NCBI RefSeq assembly: GCF_022458985.1
Contig: NC_061776.1
Location: 6,618,088-6,682,087 of the forward strand
Reading direction: 5' to 3'
Origin: Mugil cephalus
Taxonomy: Eukaryota > Chordata > Actinopteri > Mugiliformes > Mugilidae
DNA: 64,000 bases
Part shown: one piece after another, positions 11,978-24,384 of the stretch
Layout of the letters: every line of letters begins with the position of its first letter
How positions within the stretch are numbered: the first letter of the stretch is position 1
Program-made: the position numbers and the translations under genes
The notes under the pieces: generated by a model
Told to the model about the DNA's origin: nothing
The model's database searches: none
Seen by the model: only the letters and a program-made list of their open reading frames with translations

Positions 11978-13319
11978 GTGCTAAGTTTTGGATCTTTAGA
12001 CCATTCATGCAGAGCAGACCTTACTGCTTGTTACTGGTTCTCCTTACTGGGTACCAAACCCTTTGGAAACAGAATTTCTTGCATGATTATTCCATCAAAG
12101 CTTTTTTTTCTCGCGCTCCGACCATTAGATAATTTGTGACGTGGTAACAGGTGATGCTGACACACCTCTCTCTCTCGCTGTGTGCACGCAGCATGTGGCC
12201 GGATCAGTTCACCATCTGCATCGTGATGTCGCCTTTCAGGAGCCTGTTCTAGCAGCAGGTGCGGCCCTAAGCAGCTGCTTATGTTGCCTAATGGAGCCGA
12301 CCGGCTTTTGTTGCTCATGTAAATCTCTGCTGATAAATATGAGGAGGGAAAAACGTCCGACTGCTCTTTGAAAGTCACCGTGCCGCAATCATCTTACCCC
12401 GACTCCAAGAACAAAAAACCCACCAGGTATGAGGTTACGCTGCCTCTCTCTTCCTGCAGATGTTCCCTTCTCCTTTCTAGAAAGCATCTCCTTCATTTCT
12501 GGTCTTCCAGCCATTTTTTCTTTCCCCGTTCTTGTCAAATTGCCTTTAGAGCTGCGAAAGCCCCGTGGAGCGTTGAGCCGTGCTGCTGCTAACTTTTATC
12601 CAAACTCCCGAGGCTGCAGCTGAAAGCAACAACAAACAGCCAAACCACAGCAGGCCTCCAGAACAAGGAAGAGACAGCGGTGGAAGTTGATGTAACAAGC
12701 TGGTTTATGGTGCAGCTGTGGATTTAACTGTGACAGAACATGAAAAGCCCTCAGCAAAAAAAAAAAAAACAAAAAAAAAAACAAAACAAAACAGGTTGTT
12801 GTTTCCCTTCCAGAGCGAGTCCTCGGAGATGTCTCGCACCTTTCTAACAAAACACTCTCACTGTGGTGATTGCGTAGAACAGAACAAGAACACGGCTGAA
12901 TCATTAATTATTTAGCAACACACACACACACACACACAAAAACAACAACCAGCCTTAGGGAGAATCTCTCAGGATGAGCAGCAGAGCCCCCGACACTAAA
13001 CGTGAATGAAAAGGGGGAATTAGTTTTATAAAGAGTCACAGTAGGAGCTAAGAAAAGCCAAGTCACTTCTACTCCTTTCATCGATTCACTCCCTTTACTG
13101 TTGGACACGTTTTTTTTAACAAATCATTCAAAGCTTTTGCTTTTAGAGAACTCCTCAGGCAGAACAAATGCATCACAAGGTGACAGATTAGTGACTCCTG
13201 CTAATTTCTGATGAATATCCTAATATCAGCCGGATACATAACAGTTTAAAGCTGTCATTAAATTATATATATATATATATACATGTTAAATTGGTTTGTT
13301 TTCTGGATATAGATTGACC
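11978..13319. other. Intergenic stretch, no gene seen
   Basis: Several overlapping open readings at 12031-12904 lack recognisable domains. Contains poly-A near 12757-12790, (CA)n at 12918-12938 and (AT)n at 13264-13281. Confidence 0.5.
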
Positions 13320-13395
13320 ACTACCAGTCAAAAGTTTAGATACACCTTCGCCTTCAATTAATTGAGAAGGTGTGTTCAAACGTTTGACTGGTAGT
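13320..13395. repeat. 76-bp palindromic mini-element with Tc1-type ends
   Basis: Arms ACTACCAGTCAAAAGTTTAG and its near-exact complement close on a short loop (TTCAATTAATTG). The ACCAGTCAAAAGTTTAGA...CACCTTC sequence is a known type of Tc1/mariner terminal repeat, so this is two termini with almost nothing between them. Confidence 0.85.
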
Positions 13396-13593
13396 ATGTA
13401 TTACTATCATTAAGTTGCCTGAATGTGTTTTATTCAGTTTATTACTGGATTTTATTAATTTATGTTTGTGTGTTTTATTCTGACGTTTACATGGACACTA
13501 GATAAAAGATGCTTGCGCGCAAAAAGAAGCTAGCTACCTGCGGAATAGGTGCTGATTGGCTTCCGTTGGCATGGCAACGTTGCGGGATCACGC

Positions 13594-13665
13594 TCCTCGT
13601 TAGTATAGTGGACAGTATCTCCGCCTGTCACGCGGAAGACCGGGGTTCGATTCCCCGACGGGGAG
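13594..13665 (+). tRNA. tRNA-Asp (GTC), copy 2
   Basis: Same 72 nt as copy 1. It is preceded by the GTTGGCATGGCAAC spacer motif about 25 nt upstream. The 3' flank (13666-13800) closely matches the flank of copy 1 and, inverted, that of copy 4. The nearest T4 run is about 27 nt downstream. With copy 3 it forms a direct pair 538 bp apart. Confidence 0.95.
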
Positions 13666-13809
13666 ACTTCTTGTTCTTGTGTTGAATATAGTTTTCACAA
13701 CTCCCATGGGACCACATCATGGAGCAGTTGGCATGGCAACTGGTGGTCACCATGACGTCACTTTCTGTCTCCCACTGTGCATTTTTGGTGTAAACCAAAA
13801 CACTGTAAC

Positions 13810-14203
13810 ATTTGAATTTCCCCAATGGGGATCAATACATTATTTTCTCATCTTGTATGATTTTGATCGGTAAGACATCTGTGAGGTGGAGTAAGTGTCT
13901 GTACCATAGACTGTATATAAATATGGACACAACGAGTCCCCACTTCCTTGTATTGGTCAAACTGATGCGAGTCTCCTGGGGTTTATGGGCAGCGCCATCT
14001 TGTGTCTTTGGAGCCAGAGTCTGATCAGTACAGTCCGAGAGTGGAGCCACGATAACAATGACCCGGTTACACTTTCCTAAGACTCACTCGCATTTCTGTT
14101 TAATTAATACTACACTTAATACGTATTAATACTACACGTAATACGACACAGCCCTACAGGACCGCTTGGTTTCGGTTGGCATGGCAACACTCCGTGAACG
14201 CAT
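13810..14203 (+). repeat. tRNA-Asp spacer repeat, copy upstream of tRNA copy 3
   Basis: Contains the block CATAGACTGTATATAAATAT, then a segment about 'cttccttgtattggtcaaac', a conserved stretch ending near GTTTAATTAATACTACAC, and the GTTGGCATGGCAAC motif. It matches 24385-24775 on the opposite strand over its whole length. The ACTGTATATAAATATGG segment is, from my general knowledge, a common fish repeat. Confidence 0.8.
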
Positions 14204-14275
14204 TCCTCGTTAGTATAGTGGACAGTATCTCCGCCTGTCACGCGGAAGACCGGGGTTCGATTCCCCGACGGGGAG
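14204..14275 (+). tRNA. tRNA-Asp (GTC), copy 3
   Basis: Same 72 nt as copy 1. A T5 run begins 9 nt downstream, a good Pol III terminator. The upstream 390 bp (13810-14203) is the shared spacer repeat, present inverted upstream of copy 4. The GTTGGCATGGCAAC motif lies about 25 nt before the gene. Confidence 0.95.
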
Positions 14276-17200
14276 ACTTTCTGTTTTTGTTTTTTTCAGA
14301 TAACTAACTAAACAAAAATTAGAAAACTGTCACTTGAGCTGCATCAATATTACACAAACTCCCTAAAATGACAGAGTTCACCAACATGGAGGAGGTGGAG
14401 TTTATGACCTATACTGCAACCAGTCACAAGGGGGAGCTCTACTTATTCTGGTTTCACTTTAAGATTTCTTTCTGATTGGATCAGTCTGTTGTTATTGTGG
14501 AGGTGACATGAAATGTTTTTTTGTTTTTTTTCCTGTTAATTCGTGGATACTACCGCGTCCATGTAAAAGCCATCGTCACCACTGAGTTGCATTATGGGTA
14601 ATGTAGGATTTTCGCCAGTTTCTGCAAACTGAGGTAAGTAGTGTCAACTTGATTCCTTGACCCTGAGCGTCATTCTTTGTTTTTCCATCAAATTCAATAT
14701 TATTTCCAAAAATCAGGACTGTATTACCAGTTCCAAATCTATAAAAGTTGATATTTTCAAAAAGTATTGGGGTAAACCGACTACAAACTTGGGCTGATTT
14801 AGTTCTTTGGAGGCTTACGATAAAATAAATAAATAAAACGTCATACAGCCAATGTTTGATAGGCATCAGAAAAGATGAGAAACTACATTTTTACTATGTT
14901 GCTCTTACTATAAAATAAGAAACTACCGTCGCTGTGGTATTGAGTCGTTCTCACTCCAAACACATTCAGACCATTAACATCACAGTTTAAAATTTAAGAT
15001 CAGTTTAAAGTTAATGTTTCTTTTGTTTTTTTCCTCTCGTCTGTCAGTTCGACTCGTATGATTCTTATAAATATGTTGTTTACTACGTCTCAGCAGTGTC
15101 AACCAGAAGATAAACTCCTGCAGATTTGTCGTACGCGATGGTCAAAGCGATTCTGAATGTTGGACGCAGCGGTCGTTTTTCATTCTGATTCATCAGTGAG
15201 AAACAGTCCAAAGAAAAAAAAAAGTAAAAGAAAAAGGCGTTTCTCCGACTCCCTGGTATCTGTCTCTGTCTCACGCAGTTCACAGTAATGATCCATCACC
15301 CTCCTCTGACCTTGGGACGGACTCAGCATGACAACAGGAACAGTAACGGAGCCAAACGCGACCTTTAACACTCGCGTCCGTGTGGATGAGCACGAATATG
15401 GATCCAGGTGGGACATGAATATGGAAGAACTGGAGCTAAACAACGCGCTGATGGATACACGTAGACAGATAGTTTATTAACACTGAGGTATGATCAGTGC
15501 AGCACACGATAAACGAGGAAATAATTACTGATAAAAGATGGAAAATAAAATAAAAAGCGTGAGCTGTGATTTGATTATTGTGTATTTATATACACTTAGA
15601 GAAACAGGGTCCCGACCAGTGTTGTCACAGCTACAAATAAATAAAATAACGTTTTTATCAAAAATGCAGCATTTCCTCCACAACATACTGCTCAACCAAC
15701 TTCTTCAACATACTCATTTTGCTCCAAAGTTTAGACTTAGAGACGTTTAAGGTTGTTTTTTGTTTTTTCGGCCTCTAAACTGTTCCTCTACTACTCCAGT
15801 GGTGGCTGATCCATTACATGTGAATTGTCCTCATGCTGAAAACGTAACTGGTTGCATACGTGATGTCACTTCCTGAGACGTAAGAATAAAAAAATATAAA
15901 ATTGGAAAAAATAATTAGTGGTTTGGAAATAGTAACGCGTTAGATTACTGGAAAAAAAGTGATCAGATTAGAGTAACGCATTACTAAATTACTAAGTATT
16001 GAGTTACCGGTATCACATGAGACGACTGCAGCTTGAATCGATATCGATCCTTTCAGAGATATTTCAGTTTTGACATAATTTTAATTAAAACTAATGCTAC
16101 TACTTCCAGAGATTCATGATACTTCAATATTTTACATCTTTCATGTCACTAGCTTAATAGAATAAAAATTACATTTCGAAGTTTTTCTTTTAGTAAGTTA
16201 ATTTGTATTTTTATTGGTATTGTAGCAATATGTCAAAAATTACTAAGCAATACTATTAGGCTAACGATATCTACTTTACTATGGTTTGTTACAGCTTATA
16301 CCTTTTAATTCCAATCAGCTGATGTTTTTTTTTGTTTTTTTCCCCCCACATTTTGAGCTTCTGTCAAGGATCTCCCTCACACATGGACTAATTTCATTGT
16401 GCGGTTTCAAAAGAGGTGACGCGCAAAAACAGTCTCCCAAGACCGCAGCAACATCTCTGAAAATAAACTGTCCTTAATTGCTTGTCTGGGTAAATACAGG
16501 TTAAAAAGAACGCAGGAAATGGTAAATATTAAAAAACATATTAACTATGAATTAGTATCTGAGATTTAAAATAAAATCAGAAAATAGAATTATTTATTTA
16601 AATAAACCCTTCGCTAATCAAACGTAAAGCACAAAAGGGCTGAAAACTGCAGTTCTATAAATGGCCACTAGAGGCAGCCTCACTATCCACAAACCTCCTT
16701 GGTGAAAAGATCCAACTTTACGGCAGAAATAAACATGTTTACAGCCTGATATAACAAAAACAACAAGGTCTTCATATGTTGTACTTATCTGTGTTCGTGG
16801 TAAATCCCTACAGCATCATTTAAATCCCAGTTATAAAAATGTTTCCAGCTTGGAGTAAGGTAACTAATATCTTAATTTAAGCATTATTTGCTGTTGTTGT
16901 GGGCTCCTGTTTACCACTTTTTTTCCCCGAATCTTTATTCTAAGATCACCACCAAAACGACGAAGAGAAAGGAGATTACGGAGCAGCCTCCTCCTCCTCG
17001 GGACAGATCCCTCAATCACAGCTGTTTTCTTTTTCTCTCTCTCTTTGGTTTCAATTCGTCACTCTGTACGTGGAGAGGATTTCTCACCAGCGTCCACATG
17101 ATTCCTGAATTTCAATTAGCGGCCTCGGGGTGCAGGTACAGATCTCAGTTAGGTGCTTTTAACTGAAATATTGTTGCTTTTCATCCGACGCATCGACCCA

Positions 17201-19060
17201 ATAATTCACAGCCGTGCCCCGATGCAGTGTGAAAAAGTCTAATTTGTGCTGACTTTAATCAAGGCTGAAGCCTCACGACGCTCGGGTTATGAAACAATAA
17301 AAGAAAACAAGGACGCAGACGCTTTCTAAATACCAAAATAGGCCTGGTGGGGAAATTAGTCTGCAGCTTTGAGCGTTAACTCTGCTCTCTGTGAGCAAAA
17401 CAAATACAACACATACAAAAAAAAAAAAAAGTATCTGAGGTTAAATGGATCTGTTTAGAAATACATTATTCATGTGCCCTTCAGCAGACATTAAACTGGA
17501 TTTAAATTAGAGTTGGAAAACATTCCTGTGGCCTCGTTGCCTGGTTGTTTGCTGAATATATTGCCCTTTTAGAAAAGGTGTCTGCAGGGATGACGGGTTC
17601 CTGCAACACTTGACCAAAAAAAATCTACTTTGCTCTAAATCCCAGCGTCGCAACAGGAACAACGCGGTTAGAGATTTGCGGCCACATTCACAGAGTTTAT
17701 TTCCTGTGTACCTTGGCTTAATAAAGCTGTTTTCTGAGCGGCGGCAAAACACACAACAGATGTCGGAGTAATCCTCACCCTGCCAGACGACTGACAAAAC
17801 GTCTTTGTCCCCCTCCAGGTCGCCTGGATTAGAGGTAAACTGAAGCTAAATTGAACATTACATCCTCCTATGAGAGAAGCAGCAGTGACAGGAATCCTTT
17901 TAATCTTGTGGGAATGGTGGAGGGAAAAAAAGGGGAAAAAGGAAAAAAGAAATGAAAAATTTGACAAAGTTGAAGAGAGGCAGACAATGAGGGAAGTATA
18001 ACAGCAACGATGGAAGAGACAGGGAGAAAGGAGGGAAGGAGAAAGAGGAGACAATCATCGGGAGGAGAATGAGATGGAGGCCCCCGCTGAGGAGAAAATA
18101 GCGTCGCCATCTCGGTGCGTGAGATAACAACAAATAGGAGGCTTCTGGAAATGTCAGCTTGTGGGCGTGAGCGAAGGGGAGCTGAGCCACGGGGTAAATG
18201 AGAGATTCAGCGGGAGAAAGCCTCATGATATCAACTATAATGGGACGGCTAAGTTCAGACTGGTGGGGGAAGGAAAAAAAAAAAAAAAAAAGAGGGCTCC
18301 TACTGGGATCATTATATACGTGTAAAAAATGAGCTGTTGCATATAGAGTCCAAGATACCAAGGACGAATGTGAGAAATTTGGCGTCTTGAGTGAAAGACA
18401 CAGCCGAGTGTAGACTTTAAGTACTGTCCCAAAAAGTTTGTAGAAACAGAAAAACGACGTAAAATCAGTTTCCTGTGAGCAGAATCCGATCTGTGTTTAC
18501 ACTAATGCAAAAACATAGTTCTACGTAGCTCATCGCATTTCAGGCCAAGTCACAGGTTATGTCAAATTAAGTCAAGTCAAAGGTTATATATAGATTTTGC
18601 TGCCTTTTAAAACCATATTTAAATGCAGTATCCATGCTCATATAAGGCTAACGTTAGCTAACTACATTAGCTACTATGCTAGCTAACAGGCTAGTATTAG
18701 CTAATTTACAAGCACTTGGCAGAATGGTTCTTCAAATGCCAAACAAAGTTTGACGTTGTGGACGGGCTGCAGATTTGCACGGTTTGGATTCTGTGGTTCA
18801 ACGTTTCTCTTCCCGTATTTAAAAGAAAAGACATTTTGCACCTTTCCCACTTCAAGCGACATCATGATGGTCTAAGAGATTCACAGCGTGCGCTCACATA
18901 AACTTAAAGACTTTAATGATCCATGAGGGAAATCCCTTTGTCACAGCTTTGTTACTGTAACTACAGAATAAGGATTATGAACAAATATACAAAAGTAGTT
19001 GGCAAAACAGGCTAGAGATATTTACTTTATATTTCATATTTAAACTGAAGACATGAAATG
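14276..19060. other. Intergenic stretch, no gene seen
   Basis: Holds a 'gtaacgcattactaaattact' repeat scrap near 15930-16000 and scraps near 14380-14460 that are echoed inverted at 21300-21370 ('ggtggagtttatgaccta'). A GCTAAC/GTTAGC-rich patch lies at 18645-18705. Poly-A or poly-T interrupts at 17410 and 18270. No coding exon recognised. Confidence 0.45.
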
Positions 19061-19064
19061 AACA

Positions 19065-19245
19065 ACAGTCAAGTCTTTGTGTCTCAAGTCGAGTCAAGTC
19101 CAGAGTCCACAACTTTTCAAGTCTAAGTCGAGTCTCAAGTGTTTTTTTGTTTTTTTTTGTCAAGTCATAAGTCGTCAAAACAGCGACTCGGCTCCAAGTC
19201 TCAATGACTCGAGTCCACGTCTCTGATCAGAGACACTGGTGGAGG
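19065..19245. repeat. CAAGTC/GAGTC-rich repeat
   Basis: Dense CAAGTC, GTCGAGTC and ACTCGAGTCC words around a T/G-rich centre, ending GTCCACGTCTCTGATCAGAG. The word composition is that of a fish MITE family; family name uncertain. Confidence 0.5.
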
Positions 19246-19560
19246 AAGCGGCCATTAATAAAACATAGATAGACTTACAGTTGGTGACTGATCGCTCCCT
19301 AAAAATCAAATATAACATTAAATTTTTAGTTACATTTAAAAATATATGGGTGAGGTTGGTGTGGTGGACTGATAGATGCTTTATTCATGCCAAACTGGGA
19401 AATTTAACAGTTGCAGCGGAAAAGTACAGGCACTCACACCATACATCCTATATAACAGGAAAAAAATAAAAATCGACTATTTACACAGTATTTATACGAT
19501 TATGGAAATAAGTGAGTTTAAATAAGCATAGCTCGATTAAGCTTTGCATGTAAACGCACT

Positions 19561-19812
19561 GACTGATCCAGGAGACAGTGGATCCACCAACACTCACCGA
19601 TCGCAGCTTCCCACCCACCAACAAAGGCTGGATGGTGTTGAAGGCGCTGGAGAAATCAAAGAAAGTGATCCTCACTGAGCCTCCACCACCGTCCAGGTGT
19701 GAGTGAGTGAGCTGCAGCAGATAGACGACAGCGTCATCCACCCCCGGACTCGGCTGGTAGAGAATCTGTAGGGGGTCTAAAGACATTCTCACCTGTGGCC
19801 TTGAGGCACTCT
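19561..19812 (-). pseudogene. LINE reverse-transcriptase fragment
   Basis: A minus-strand reading of about 84 residues with LDPLQILYQPSPGVDDAV, then VRITFFDFSSAFNTIQP, then LLVGGKL and STVSWIS. The FFDFSSAFNTI segment includes the catalytic aspartate of RT motif A. This is a fragment of a non-LTR retrotransposon polymerase, truncated at both ends; it continues into unrelated sequence with no YADD motif. Confidence 0.85.
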
Positions 19813-21544
19813 TTGGAAAGCACATATCGCGTGTCAGTGCTCGTGCTACTGGCAGCAAGTCACCTGAACACACCATGAAGACCACGTCAAGCTGAGTCAA
19901 ACATTCAACATCTGGGTGAAATTAAAACAAACAAAACAAAAAACTGTATCTTGTATAGATCTGGTCTCTCCTGCTTCATGCAGATCAGTCGGTTTATACT
20001 TTATTCACTTCATTTTCTGCATCACTGCATTGATAGACCTTACTAATGCAACATTTAGTAGAGGATGGATGGAAGATTAAGGGAAGATGGAGGAAGGAGG
20101 AGGGAAGTGATAGAGGTAAAGAGGCAGAGAGTTTAAACGAAGCACAACTTCTCCAGGTCTGCAGGGAATACTTATCAGATTGCTCTCTACAGTTTCACGG
20201 CTTCGGTTTAAGAGCACCTTGACTCTTACCACCTCTCCCCCTTAATAGGAGATAACACCGGTCTAATCTCTAATGGAAAATATATATATATATATATAAA
20301 TAAAATGGCCCCTGGAGAAACACAGCTAATCTGTGACAGAGAAATACCAGTGGACGAGGACAACTTTTTAAACATGGCTGCCTGCAGCAGACAGACGCTT
20401 TTAAAAGGATTACACTCGTCTCCAAAATATTTCCTGCCCGTCCTCCACTCAGAGTAATCAGTGTTCGCCTGATACATATCAGTTATCACGGCTGAGATAC
20501 CTCAGAGCTTTGCTGGCCAATAAGAAAAATGATTTTCCACGAACATATTTCAGTCTCATCTCACGAGGCTCTTATCAGTGGAGAGGATGGCAGGATCCAG
20601 GTGACCTTCTCTATTAATTAAAACCTCATGTCCGGCTTTAAATCCCTCTGACCAGCGAGTAAAGACGGTCAAAAATAAAGATATGGATCATCTGGATTTG
20701 CAGCATGTTGATTAAATCTTGAGGATTATGGAAAGGAAGCTCACGTGTACTGATACTTAGGTACAAAGATGAGATATCTTTTATTACGGTCTGCTAGTGC
20801 TGCAATACATCCACCCAATACAACAAGCTAGATGCAATGTTGTGATGACAAAAAAGTACAGCAAAGGCTCATATTTAGCAAAATACACATAATAAATAAA
20901 GTATCTATCTAGAATCCATATTTCAGAATAAATGTCAGCGCACCCATGGAACATATATTGAAGATAAGCATGAATGTTTGAAATATTACCCCATCATTCC
21001 TCCCAGTGATCAATTCCCATGAAAATAAACATTTCTTAAAAAACCCTTCAATCCCATCTCTACAATCAGTCCAAATGAAAGGCTTAATTGTCTGCCTAAT
21101 CTAGTTTAAGTGACTTTTCCCAACTGAAACTGGCTAAATTAGATGGTGATTGTGATAAATACATACCATGAATTCACTGTGTTGTTGACGTTCTTACATC
21201 ATAAATGCAGCTGTTTCTTTTACAACTCAAAACTGAGAATCTGTAAGGACGTTTTGGGCGATTTTCAGCCATGTTTAAATCCCCCAAACAGGAAGTGGTA
21301 GCGATACTCCATGAAGTCAAAGCAGGTAGAGCTCCCCCTGGTGGCTGGAGGCTGCAGTGTAGGTCATAAACGCCACCTCCTCTACTGTTAGTGGATGGGA
21401 CTTGGGCCGAAATAAAACACTAAAATACACGTCAAATATTTATTTATTTTTTTCCAAGGATGGTTTATCACATTTTAGGTAGTTAATATAATGTTGATGT
21501 GTGTTTAAGTGTCATTTTTTCTGGATAGGTTTCGCTTTGGTTAG
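19813..21544. other. Intergenic stretch, no gene seen
   Basis: Contains (TA)n at 20280-20298 and a repeat scrap at 21300-21370 with 'gctccccctggtggctggag'. Nothing else recognised. Confidence 0.45.
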
Positions 21545-21670
21545 TTATTTGACGCTATGGAAACAGGATGTGACGCAATGTGACGCGGCCACTAGTCGCC
21601 ATGCCAACCGCTCCGTAAAGCGATCCGTAGGAAGGACCGTGGGAGTTGTAAAAACAAATTTTAAAACAGT
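21545..21670 (-). repeat. tRNA-Asp 3'-flank copy, tRNA missing
   Basis: Resembles the 3' flank of the tRNA-Asp genes in minus orientation: 'gccatgccaaccgctcc', then 'gaccgtgggagttgtaaaaac', as at 24240-24290. Where a tRNA would follow (above 21670) there is only AT-rich sequence. It appears to be a sixth unit that lost its gene. Confidence 0.5.
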
Positions 21671-22111
21671 GTATAATATTAATATATTAATGATAACTTT
21701 ATTGTTATATATACTTTTTTTCTAATATTTTAGGACACATTTTCCTAGCTTCAGAAATTTACTCTCAATCTTTTCGTCAACTGTAACTTAAATGAAAAAC
21801 CGCCTGCTAAGATGATGCTTTCATGAAAACTCGGAAATTCTAAATTCCAACTCGGAAATTTGAAAATTCAGATATCATAACATTTACATTACAGGTTAAT
21901 TCATGCCTGCATGTTTTCAATGTTTCCCTCCTCTACCACACCCGAATTGAGAAACACTGGGTTAATTCAAAGGAGATAAAATAAGTTTGGTTTCCTTCCT
22001 AACTGGTGGAGGTAGAGCAAAGCAAAGTATTAATTAAACGAGAATGAGAGTAAGTCTGGAGGAAGTGTGGTCTGGTCGTAGACACCGTGGGTCAACTCTC
22101 CAATTGTAAAT

Positions 22112-22240
22112 ATCAGACTCTGGCTCCAAACCCGTAAGATGGTGCCGCCTGTATCCCTGGGAAAATAGCGTCAGTTTGGCCAATGCAAGGAAGTGAAGAC
22201 GCACCGTCCATATTTATGTACATATTGATGTTAATTTCCC
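22112..22240 (-). repeat. Spacer repeat copy without a tRNA
   Basis: A diverged relative of the spacer repeat: the block of 'cagactctggctccaaa', 'gatggtgccgcc', 'ccaatgcaaggaagtg' and the TATTTATGTACATATT segment is in the same order as at 24530-24660. No tRNA is adjacent. Confidence 0.65.
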
Positions 22241-23700
22241 TTAGGGGAGTCATCACAAAGGGATCAATGCAGTTGAGTCTAAGTATACAGGCTTGACACT
22301 GACTGGACAACAGTCAGAGGCACAGAGACAGTGTCACAATATATAGCAAGGAGGTGGAAGTTCAGTTTAATGTAAAACTTACTCAACGTAGTGACTTAAA
22401 AGCGCTGCCAAGAAAAGTCAGGTTGTCCCAAAGGACCAAAGTCCAAAGTGAGTTCAAACAAAGGAGCAGGTAATTCAGAATAATCCCCCAAAATCAACTA
22501 TAAACAGCAACGAAACACTGGTACATGTACAAACGTACAAACAGGCTGATTATCCACCAAGGGACAGATGAAGTTAATGAGGGGAGGAGCATGCAGATAA
22601 AAGACACAAAATAAGACAGATGAGTTTAATCACTGTGGTGGGAAAAGACAAAGGAAGGAAATTAGATTAACAACAAAAGGTACCAACATCAGGACAGGTA
22701 CAAACCCTGTGGTGTTGCCTCATCTCCCCAATGCCAATAGATCCAATGAAAGCATAAAGACAGCACTGGATCTAATATATCACTTTTAATAAAGGTCTTC
22801 CTGCAATGTCAAACCAATCTAAGATCAAATATCCATTTATTTAGTTCACCCGTTGTTTAATGAAGACTAATTGACTTTTACTGTGACTGTAAATTTGACT
22901 CGGAGCACCTCCAAGATTGTTCAGTCTTTTCCACTAATGTCAGGGACAAAGAACATCTTCTAGGTAATTATTTTTAATTGATTGTAATGAGCTGTTCAGC
23001 CGAGGCCTCTGTGTCAAACGACTGATTATTTTCTCAATTAACCAGCCCACACAAGAATTAAATGAAGTGTGTTCATTAGTGAAAGACGAGGAGAGGCGCG
23101 ATAGTCGACCGACTCCTCTCTCCCACGAGCTGTAGGTGGGCTGATAATTAGCAGGACAAACTCCGCCGTCTAATTACTCCACAGACGCTCAGATTATAAC
23201 TGTGGGAGGCCTGGATGATTATCACAAGTCTGCTATGAGACAAGTCATGACAATATACTGAGGGTATGGCTACTCCTTCTCAGAGGACCAGCTCACTGTT
23301 AGTCCTCGTAAAATCATCTCATGATGTGATGGATGGAGTAAGGCGCTTGCTCAGGGGCCCTCAGCTATGGACACGAGTCTATGAAAAAAGGGAGGACATA
23401 TTTACTGACATACATCCATGTCCAATGACAGCTGAAATTTAACACTACGCGCTAAGCTGAATAACTTCCGGGGCACAGAAAATAGAGATATTAAAAATCT
23501 AAGTCAAAATAGTCACTGAGGCCGTTTTTTTGAATGTTGCATATTTCACCAAAAACATAAAATTATTAAATTTTAGTGATCGAAATCTGTTTTTGATTGA
23601 GATTGAAAAACGAATAATGAAATAACGATAATTTTTCTTTATTCGTTTTATTGATTTTCCCGGCTGAATTTAAATTCAAATGAATAACTACCACCTGGTT
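22241..23700. other. Intergenic stretch; possible conserved non-coding block at 22900-23240
   Basis: No coding signal. The part 22900-23240 is non-repetitive, of balanced composition and rich in TAATTA/TAATTG words; its function is unknown. Confidence 0.4.
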
Positions 23701-23884
23701 ACTGTTACTCAACTGTTAGTTGAAGCTGGATATGTTTAGATGTGAATTTAAATTCAAATGAAGGACTAGCACCTGGACCGGGGAGGCAAACGGGCTACAT
23801 CTCTATTCACTACTCCCACTTCTGCACAAAAGCTTCAAGTCTAATATTATTATTATATTATTATAGTTTTATGAGACAGAATGA
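23701..23884. repeat. 184-bp direct repeat, copy 1
   Basis: Almost identical (one visible difference) to 24887-25070. It contains 'ggaccggggaggcaaacggg' and an ATT-rich run, and ends 'atgagacagaatga'. It is part of the duplicated DNA around tRNA-Asp copies 4 and 5. Confidence 0.85.
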
Positions 23885-24312
23885 AACAGAGTGGAAAATA
23901 AACAACCTGCACAAAAGATGAGATTAATATTATCAGAAGGCTTTTCAGACTAGTTCTAGTGCATTTATGAGTTCATCTTCTTCCTCCTTTTTGTCCGATA
24001 TCCATCTTCTTTTTTGTTGTTGTTTTGTTTTCCCCACCTACTCAGAAAACCTCAAACTTATAGGTTGCCTCATAACTTTCAGGTAAAAGTAATTATCTGC
24101 AGTGTTTTGAGACAACCTATTATTATTATTGGCATTTTACAACAAATTCAATGGATGTCTTTTGGTTTTACAGAAGAAAAACCTTTAAGGAGCGACCACT
24201 TCCCATAACGAATCGATGGTACGGTCTCCCCCACAGTGGGGCCATGCCAACTGCTCCATGATGTGGTCCCATGGGAGTTGTGAAAACTTTGTTTAACACG
24301 AGAAAAAGAAGT

Positions 24313-24384
24313 CTCCCCGTCGGGGAATCGAACCCCGGTCTTCCGCGTGACAGGCGGAGATACTGTCCACTATACTAACGAGGA
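24313..24384 (-). tRNA. tRNA-Asp (GTC), copy 4
   Basis: Same 72 nt as copy 1, on the opposite strand. A T5 run sits within about 10 nt of the 3' end. Upstream (to 24775) it matches the sequence before copy 3; downstream (to about 23885) it matches the sequence after copy 1. Confidence 0.95.

Noticed and set aside
12031-12904. Cluster of overlapping open readings on both strands
   Set aside because: Mutually antisense, no shared codon signature, no domains.
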